Assembly: GCA_937897585.1 (NCBI GenBank) | Contig: CALCNY010000310.1 | Coordinates: 1-19,850, forward strand | Direction: 5' to 3' | Origin: an uncultured Chitinophagaceae bacterium | GTDB lineage: Bacteria; Bacteroidota; Bacteroidia; Chitinophagales; Chitinophagaceae | DNA length: 19,850 nt | Part shown: positions 14,357-19,850 of the stretch, piece after piece | Position numbering within the stretch: position 1 is the stretch's first letter | Layout of the letters: the number at the start of each line of letters is the position of its first letter | Made by a program: the position numbers and the translations under genes | Notes under the pieces: model-generated | What the model was told of the DNA's origin: nothing | The model's database searches: none | Seen by the model: the letters and a program-made list of their open reading frames with translations, nothing else

Positions 14357-17300
14357 ATGAAAAAATTTTACACGGTCACCATTTCTATGATTTTATTAAT
14401 GGTAACATCAGTTTCAATTTTCGCTCAACAAAAAAACTATTGGGCTGCTCACAATGGCAGTTTAGATTTCCCAAAAGACAAGGGTGTTGCGAGATTATCA
14501 TTCCCAAAAACATTTAAAGTTTTTGATTTGAATGTTGCTTCTCTAAGACAAGACCTTTTTACTGTTGTAGACAATTCTCAAAGACATTCAACAGTTATTT
14601 CTCTTCCAAATGCAGATGGACAAATGGAACAATTTGAAGTATTTGAAGCTTCGAATTTCGAGCCTGCACTTCAAGCTCGCTTTCCTGAAATCAGAGCATT
14701 TTCTGGAAAAGGAATCACCGACAAATATGCTACTTTGAAATTGAGTATTTCTCCACAAGGGATACAAACAATGGTTTTCAGAACTGAAAAGCCGAATGAG
14801 TTTATAGAGCCATATTCACAAGACCACACTTCATATGCAGTATTTGTTTCTCAAAGAACTAAAGGTTTATTGTCATGGACTTGCAGTACTGAAGAACAAC
14901 ATTTCACCAATGAATTGAATGCTCAAGTAATGAGAGCCAACAATACATCACGTTCAACTGGTGATTTGAAAACAATGCGTTTGGCACAATCTTGCAACGC
15001 AGAATATTCAAATTATTTCGGAGCTACTAGCGCTGCTCAAGTTGGATTAGTTTTAGCAGCATTTAATGCCACTTTAACTCGTTGCAATGGTTGTTATGAA
15101 AAAGACCTTGCTGTTCATTTAAACTTAATTGCAAACACAACAAGTGTTATTTATTATGTTGCGGGAACAGATCCTTACACTACCTTAAATAGCTGGAATG
15201 GCCAATTACAATCTACACTTACTTCTGTAATCGGAGAAGCCAACTACGACATAGGTCATATGTTTGGTGCATCTGGCGGTGGTGGTAATGCTGGCTGTAT
15301 CGGTTGTATTTGTGTAAACAATCAAAAAGGAAGTGGAATCACTTCTCCTGCAGACGGTATTCCTCAAGGAGATAATTTTGATATCGACTACGTAGTTCAT
15401 GAAGTTGGCCATCAGATGGGCGGAAATCATACTTTCTCTATGAACTTGGAAGGAACTGGCGTAAATAAAGAAATTGGTTCTGGAATCACCATCATGGGTT
15501 ATGCAGGTATTACCGCACAAGACGTTGCGCCTCACTCAATTGATATTTATCATGAAGCTACAATTGCTCAGATTCAATCAAACCTTACTACAAAAACTTG
15601 TCCTATTACAACTAGCTTAGCTGGCAACAATACAACACCAGTTGTAGCTCCAGTTGGCAACTATATCATTCCAAAAAGCACTCCATTCGCTTTAACCGGT
15701 TCTGCTACAGATGCTGATGGAGATCCTATCACATACTGCTGGGAACAAGATGACAACTCTACAGTTTCTGGAGCTAATTCAGTTGCTAGTGCTACAAAAG
15801 CAAGTGGACCTAACTGGTTATCTTTTTCACCTACATCTTCTCCAACACGTATTTGTCCTAAACTAGATAGAATTCTTGCTGGACAATTATTTACCGGCCC
15901 AATCACTGGTGGTGATGCTGGTACAAACATCGAATATTTAAGTTCAGTAGCAAGAACATTGAAATTCAGATTGACAGTAAGAGACAATTGTCCTTATAGC
16001 TCAACTGCACCAATCAAAGTTGGACAAACTGCATATACAGATATGACTGTAACTGTAAATGGAACTGCTGGACCATTCGCAGTTACTGTTCCAAATGCAA
16101 CAGGTATTTCATGGCAAGCAGGAACTCCTCAAACAGTAACCTGGTCGGTTAATGGTTCAGATCAAGCACCTGTTAGTTGTGCTAATGTAAAGATTTCTCT
16201 TTCTACCGATGGCGGCTATACATGGCCGGTAGTAATAGTTGACAATACTCCAAATGACGGAACAGAAACGATCACCGTTCCAAACAATGTAACAACAACT
16301 GCACGTATTAAAGTTGAAGCAGTTGGAAACATTTTCTTTGATATCAACAATGCTAATTTTGCGATCACTGCTCCTGCTACTGGATTCACATTCTCACCAT
16401 CAGCTGGTGCGAATATCGCATGTGGAACAACTGCAAGTGCTACTGCAAGTTTAGCTACTACCACAAGTGGTGGCTTCTCTACTCCTATCAATTTAACCGC
16501 TAGTGGAAATCCAGCTGGAACAACTGTAACTTTTGGAACCAGTCCATTAACACCAGGTAACACAACAACAGTTGTATTAGACAATACAGCATCACTTACT
16601 CCAGGCACTTATAATGTAACTGTTACAGGTACAGCAGGAGCTATTTCTCAAACTAGTACTATTGCATTTGTTGTTGCATCTTCTGCACCTCCAACTGTAA
16701 CTGCTCAACCTTCAAATGTAAGTTCATGTGTTGGAACAAGCGCAACTTTCACTACAGCATCTTCTACTGTAGGCGTTAGTTATCAATGGCAAGTAAGCAC
16801 AAACGGTGGAACTACTTGGACTAATATTGCAGGAGAAACTTCAAGTACTTATACTATTGCTTCTGTAGCATTAACTGCCAATAATAATCAATACAGAGCT
16901 GTTATTACAACACAATGTGGTTTAATCAATACAAATGCTGCAACTTTATCAGTAAACGTTGCAACTGCTATAACCTCTCAACCTTCAAACGTTACATTGT
17001 GTGCTGGCAATAACGCTACTTTCAATTCAACTGCAACTGGAAATGGTGTAACATATCAATGGCAAGTAAGCACTGATGCAGGAACTACATGGACTAATAT
17101 TTCTGGCGCAACAAACGCTAGTTATGTAATCAATTCAGTTACTACTGCTATCAATGGAAACAAATACAGAGTAATTGCCACTGTAACTACAGGCGGATGT
17201 CCAGGTTCATTAAATTCTAATGACGCGACAATAACAGTAAACGCTACTCCTACAGTTAATTCAACAGCAAGTACTACTTCTATTTGTTCAGGAACTCCAG

Positions 17301-18028
17301 TAACTTTAACAGCAACAGGTGCTGATACTTATAGCTGGACTCCAGGAAATGCTAGTGGAGCAACAATAACAGTAAATCCTACTGTAAGTGCTGCAAATCC
17401 AGGTGTTTCATTGGTGAATACTTATACAGTAACTGGTACATTAACCAATGGTTGTGCAAGCACATCAACAGTAAGCGTAACTGCAAATCCTCTTCCGGTT
17501 GTAACATTAGCAGCAACTCCTGCCAACGTAGCATTATTACCAGGTAGAACAGTAACATTACAAGCAACTGTTACACCAAGTACTGGATTCGTTTTCATCT
17601 GGAGAAAAGATGGCGTAATCATTCCTAACACTTCTAACACACTTGTTGTAGATGTACTTCATATTGGTTCGTATACTGTTGAAGCTGCAGATGCAAGCGG
17701 ATATTGCAACAGAACTTCAAATGAAATTGTAGTAAGAGATTCTGCAACTTCTACAATGTTCATCTATCCAAATCCAAACAACGGAAACTTTATTGTTTCT
17801 TTCTATCACATACAGTTAAACAACAACAGTGTATTGTCGAACAAAAATATACTTACAATATTTGATAGCAAAGGTGCAAGAGTATTCGAAAAATCATACA
17901 GTATGATTCAAGGATATAATCTCCTTAATGTAGATCTTAAAAATGCTTCTTCAGGCGTTTATTTTGCTGTATTAAGAGATGATAATGGCAACCAGCTTGG
18001 TGCTGGCAAAGTAGTCGTTAAACCTTAA
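14357..18028 (+). CDS. Secreted reprolysin-like zinc metalloprotease with Ig-like modules and T9SS sorting domain
   Basis: Translated from the ATG at 14357 (1223 aa), because it begins a clean signal peptide (MKKFYTVTISM..., cut after SIFA). The frame extends to a TTG at 14294, but those 21 residues would bury the signal. A propeptide-like region is followed by a reprolysin-type (M12B-like) protease with HEVGHQMGGNH: H348, E349, H352 and H358 bind and activate zinc, and the Met-turn IMGYAG has M380. Then come beta-sandwich modules: a cadherin-like stretch (ATDADGDPITYCW), a Kre9-like domain (ISWQAGTPQTVTWSVNG), and two tandem Ig-like repeats (YQWQVST-x-GTTWTNI). The tail from about residue 1135 (IYPNPNNG ... 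GAGKVVVKP) is a T9SS type A sorting signal. It is probably a secreted or surface protease for polymer degradation. It ends 16 nt before a strong terminator. Confidence 0.92.
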   Translation: MKKFYTVTISMILLMVTSVSIFAQQKNYWAAHNGSLDFPKDKGVARLSFPKTFKVFDLNVASLRQDLFTVVDNSQRHSTVISLPNADGQMEQFEVFEASNFEPALQARFPEIRAFSGKGITDKYATLKLSISPQGIQTMVFRTEKPNEFIEPYSQDHTSYAVFVSQRTKGLLSWTCSTEEQHFTNELNAQVMRANNTSRSTGDLKTMRLAQSCNAEYSNYFGATSAAQVGLVLAAFNATLTRCNGCYEKDLAVHLNLIANTTSVIYYVAGTDPYTTLNSWNGQLQSTLTSVIGEANYDIGHMFGASGGGGNAGCIGCICVNNQKGSGITSPADGIPQGDNFDIDYVVHEVGHQMGGNHTFSMNLEGTGVNKEIGSGITIMGYAGITAQDVAPHSIDIYHEATIAQIQSNLTTKTCPITTSLAGNNTTPVVAPVGNYIIPKSTPFALTGSATDADGDPITYCWEQDDNSTVSGANSVASATKASGPNWLSFSPTSSPTRICPKLDRILAGQLFTGPITGGDAGTNIEYLSSVARTLKFRLTVRDNCPYSSTAPIKVGQTAYTDMTVTVNGTAGPFAVTVPNATGISWQAGTPQTVTWSVNGSDQAPVSCANVKISLSTDGGYTWPVVIVDNTPNDGTETITVPNNVTTTARIKVEAVGNIFFDINNANFAITAPATGFTFSPSAGANIACGTTASATASLATTTSGGFSTPINLTASGNPAGTTVTFGTSPLTPGNTTTVVLDNTASLTPGTYNVTVTGTAGAISQTSTIAFVVASSAPPTVTAQPSNVSSCVGTSATFTTASSTVGVSYQWQVSTNGGTTWTNIAGETSSTYTIASVALTANNNQYRAVITTQCGLINTNAATLSVNVATAITSQPSNVTLCAGNNATFNSTATGNGVTYQWQVSTDAGTTWTNISGATNASYVINSVTTAINGNKYRVIATVTTGGCPGSLNSNDATITVNATPTVNSTASTTSICSGTPVTLTATGADTYSWTPGNASGATITVNPTVSAANPGVSLVNTYTVTGTLTNGCASTSTVSVTANPLPVVTLAATPANVALLPGRTVTLQATVTPSTGFVFIWRKDGVIIPNTSNTLVVDVLHIGSYTVEAADASGYCNRTSNEIVVRDSATSTMFIYPNPNNGNFIVSFYHIQLNNNSVLSNKNILTIFDSKGARVFEKSYSMIQGYNLLNVDLKNASSGVYFAVLRDDNGNQLGAGKVVVKP
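16700..17245 (+). repeat. Two tandem Ig-like modules within the metalloprotease gene
   Basis: Both modules have AQPSNV/SQPSNV openings, a conserved C and YQWQVST...GTTWTNI. At DNA level a 20-nt stretch is identical at 16781-16800 and 17054-17073, 273 nt (91 codons) apart, pointing to internal duplication. Confidence 0.7.
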
Positions 18029-18044
18029 TATTATAAAATCATAT

Positions 18045-18079
18045 AAAAAAACTCTCCATAATTAGTGGAGAGTTTTTTT
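18045..18079 (+). terminator. Strong intrinsic terminator after the metalloprotease gene
   Basis: An 8-bp perfect stem ACTCTCCA / TGGAGAGT with a 7-nt loop, flanked by an A run (18045-18050) and a T run (18074-18079) that extend the pairing. The T tract makes it a textbook rho-independent terminator; the symmetric A/T runs mean it could work both ways. Confidence 0.88.
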
Positions 18080-18144
18080 ATATCCATTAATTTGTACTAA
18101 TTAAAAAATTGAGTTCATTATTAAATTATCTTACCCCAATTATT

Positions 18145-18849
18145 ATGATGGAAGAAAACTTATTACAAGGCGTTAAAGTCGTTGCTTTTGATGCAGATGA
18201 TACACTTTGGTTAAACGAACCCTATTTCGAACAAATTGAAAAAAAGTTTTGTGGCTTATTGGAAGATTATGCAACACATCATTCTATTTCGCAAGAGTTG
18301 TTTAAAACCGAAATAAAAAACCTGCCACTTTATGGTTACGGTGTAAAGGGTTATACATTAAGCATGATAGAAACAGCTATAGCAATATCAGGTAATACTT
18401 TACCCATTGCTGTAATTGAAAAAACATTAGCTTTTGGTAAAGAACTTCTTAATAAACCAGTTGAAGTATTTGAAGGAATAGAAACAGTATTGCAAGTATT
18501 GAAAAGCAAATACAGATTGGTTATGGCTACAAAAGGTGACTTATTAGATCAAGAAGGGAAATTAACCCGTTCTGGATTAGAAAACTATTTCCATCATATT
18601 GAAGTAATGAGCGAGAAAAAAGATACAGAATACTTAAAGTTGCTAAAACATTTAGACATAAAAGCAGAAGAATTTTTGATGGTGGGTAATTCTTTAAAGT
18701 CTGATATATTGCCTGTTTTGGAATTAGGTGGTCACGCGATACATATCCCCTTTCATACTACATGGGCACATGAAAAAATAGACTACAAAATTGAACACAA
18801 AAACTTCAGACAGTTTGAGAAAATTTCAGACATACTGAACATTCTTTAG
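18145..18849 (+). CDS. HAD family hydrolase
   Basis: Translated from the ATG at 18145 (234 aa; a second ATG follows directly). A TTG at 18109 is in frame, but the extra residues precede the fold. HAD motifs: I, FDADDTLW with nucleophile D16 and acid D18; II, MATKGD with T129; III/IV, a lysine near 158-159 and MVGNSLKSD with D187. A helical cap lies at about residues 25-105. Such enzymes dephosphorylate small phosphorylated metabolites in the cytoplasm; the substrate is unknown. The stop lies one base from the stop of the convergent DoxX-type gene, and a terminator separates it from the protease gene upstream. Confidence 0.9.
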   Translation: MMEENLLQGVKVVAFDADDTLWLNEPYFEQIEKKFCGLLEDYATHHSISQELFKTEIKNLPLYGYGVKGYTLSMIETAIAISGNTLPIAVIEKTLAFGKELLNKPVEVFEGIETVLQVLKSKYRLVMATKGDLLDQEGKLTRSGLENYFHHIEVMSEKKDTEYLKLLKHLDIKAEEFLMVGNSLKSDILPVLELGGHAIHIPFHTTWAHEKIDYKIEHKNFRQFEKISDILNIL

Positions 18850-18850
18850 T

Positions 18851-19306
18851 TCATTCGTTTGCATGATTAGCTTTATCTTCTTTTCGAAGCACTTGATCCC
18901 ATGCGAAATTACCTCCGCCAACAAATAAAAAGAACAACAACAACACCAATATTACAATGCTTAGTGCCAAGTTTGACTCACCTTCAAACGCGCCATGTTT
19001 TGAATTCACAAAAACTATTGCTCCTATCATAATCGGAATCTGAATAATAGTCATGAGACGGGTATACATTCCAATAACTATAAAAAAACCACACAAAATA
19101 TTAAGCCAAGGTATTACGGTTTGAAGCCAGAAATATTCACGGAGGACTAGTGAGTCAGTGATTACTTTTCTGATTTCAGATTTGTCTTGAATAAACTGAA
19201 TTCCTTTTAGAAAAAGCGAAAGTCCCAGAATAACCCTAAATACAACTACCCATTTTAATTGAGTCAACTTGCTGATATTAAATACCATTCCTGATTTGAT
19301 TTTCAT
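18851..19306 (-). CDS. DoxX family membrane protein
   Basis: A 151-aa protein with about four transmembrane segments in the DoxX pattern: WVVVFRVILGLSLFLKGIQFI, then WLNILCGFFIVIGMYTRL, IMIGAIVFVNS and LALSIVILVLLLFFLFVGGG-NFAWDQVL. DoxX-like proteins are poorly defined; some are tied to quinone or thiol redox chemistry, but no role follows from the sequence here. The hydrophilic tail (RKEDKANHANE) is probably cytoplasmic. It is tail-to-tail with the HAD gene with one base between the stops, so each transcript runs into the other gene unless ended within it. Confidence 0.85.
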   Translation of the reverse strand: MKIKSGMVFNISKLTQLKWVVVFRVILGLSLFLKGIQFIQDKSEIRKVITDSLVLREYFWLQTVIPWLNILCGFFIVIGMYTRLMTIIQIPIMIGAIVFVNSKHGAFEGESNLALSIVILVLLLFFLFVGGGNFAWDQVLRKEDKANHANE

Positions 19307-19456
19307 AGTGTTTCATTTCATTGAAAGTAATTATCAAACGCTGATTATTCCATGACAAGAATCACCGATTGCATTAATTGAAATAAGATGTAAAAAATCA
19401 ATGTAAACAAGAGAATTAATTTATCTTTAAAAACTAAATCACTAACCCAAAAACTA

Positions 19457-19850
19457 ATGATTGGCAGAATAGTTTGCTGTTTGTTTTTTCTTTTCACTTC
19501 GTTTGCTTTGCATGCACAGGTAAATGTTCAATCTATTCCTATCCGCATTGCAAACGGCACAAGCATTAGTATTGCAGGTAATTTACAATCCAATCAAAAC
19601 ATTTCCGGAAATGGCAAAATAGTATTAATAGGCAATTCGGCTCAGAATATTGATTTATCTGGAAATGCTATTTCAAATTTAGAAATCAATAACAACAGTG
19701 GTGCGAATCTATTATCAAGCATTAAGATTGACTCCAATTTGCAATTCTCAAATGGAAAAATAAACATCAACAATAATGATATTGTTATTTCTGAAACAGC
19801 AAACATTACTGGTGGAGACGAATTCAAATACATAACAACTAATGGTAGCG
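19457..19850 (+). CDS. N-terminal part of a secreted protein, cut by the window end
   Basis: An ATG opens a frame that stays open for 131 codons to the end of the window. Residues 1-20 are a signal peptide (MIGRIVCCLFFLFTSFALHA, then Q). The mature part is rich in Asn, Ser, Ile and Gly in short repeated patterns (ISIAGNLQSNQNISGNGKI, AQNIDLSGNAISNLEINNNSG, LQFSNGKININNNDIVIS), suggesting a beta-helix or other beta-solenoid surface protein. Many Bacteroidota proteins of this kind end in a T9SS domain, but the end is not visible here. The 150-bp gap to the divergent DoxX gene shows no clear promoter. Confidence 0.75.
   Translation, partial: MIGRIVCCLFFLFTSFALHAQVNVQSIPIRIANGTSISIAGNLQSNQNISGNGKIVLIGNSAQNIDLSGNAISNLEINNNSGANLLSSIKIDSNLQFSNGKININNNDIVISETANITGGDEFKYITTNGS

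Noticed and set aside
16216..16608. Minus-strand 130-aa ORF within the metalloprotease gene
   Set aside because: Composition is the mirror of a Thr/Val/Ala-rich repeat protein; such long antisense frames are expected there.
18109..18144. Upstream TTG start for the HAD gene
   Set aside because: Two ATGs follow 36-39 nt later, just before the fold; the added residues have no family counterpart that I know.

Overview
The window looks like chromosomal DNA of a free-living Bacteroidota, probably near the Chitinophagaceae/Sphingobacteriia. The grounds are low G+C, A-rich start regions without Shine-Dalgarno sequences, several matches to the Bacteroidota -7 promoter box TAnnTTTG, two large secreted proteins with type IX secretion (T9SS) C-terminal sorting domains, and a YtxJ-type bacillithiol-system protein. 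No phage, transposase, CRISPR, rRNA or tRNA was seen. The assignment rests on these traits, not on a database search.

Layout: (1) 41-4951, minus strand: a membrane-anchored SOUL-family protein and a 1380-aa secreted BNR/PKD/LamG protein with a T9SS tail. (2) 4952-5268: a gene-free mosaic of REP-like palindromes and 7/8-nt tandem repeats. (3) 5269-5732, minus: a 37-aa lipoprotein gene followed 17 nt later by ytxJ. (4) 5948-7512, plus: a DnaQ-fold exonuclease and a polyprenol-phosphate-mannose-synthase-like GT2. (5) 7639-10269, alternating strands: xerD (-), a YkgJ-type Fe/Zn-cluster protein (+), a YraN nuclease-fold protein (-) and a DUF6580 membrane protein (+). (6) 10380-12592, minus: an acyl-CoA carboxylase carboxyltransferase subunit, then RNase HI. 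(7) 12765-18849, plus: a divergent NRAMP transporter, a 1223-aa secreted reprolysin-like metalloprotease with T9SS tail, a strong terminator and a HAD hydrolase. (8) 18851-19306, minus: a DoxX-type membrane protein. (9) From 19457, plus: the start of a secreted protein that runs off the window.

Most genes are single housekeeping or surface genes on alternating strands, with few operons (lipoprotein-ytxJ is the clearest; exonuclease-GT2 and carboxylase-rnhA are possible). I found no defence or biosynthetic gene cluster. The least explained signal is in the intergenic DNA: short imperfect tandem repeats with strict 7-, 8- or 9-nt periods, often as inverted pairs, fill several gene junctions. 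The two 9-nt arrays both fill convergent gene junctions and begin within a few bases of the stop codons. G/C-rich REP-like palindromes lie among them, and one has supplied the last three codons and stop of the ykgJ-like gene.
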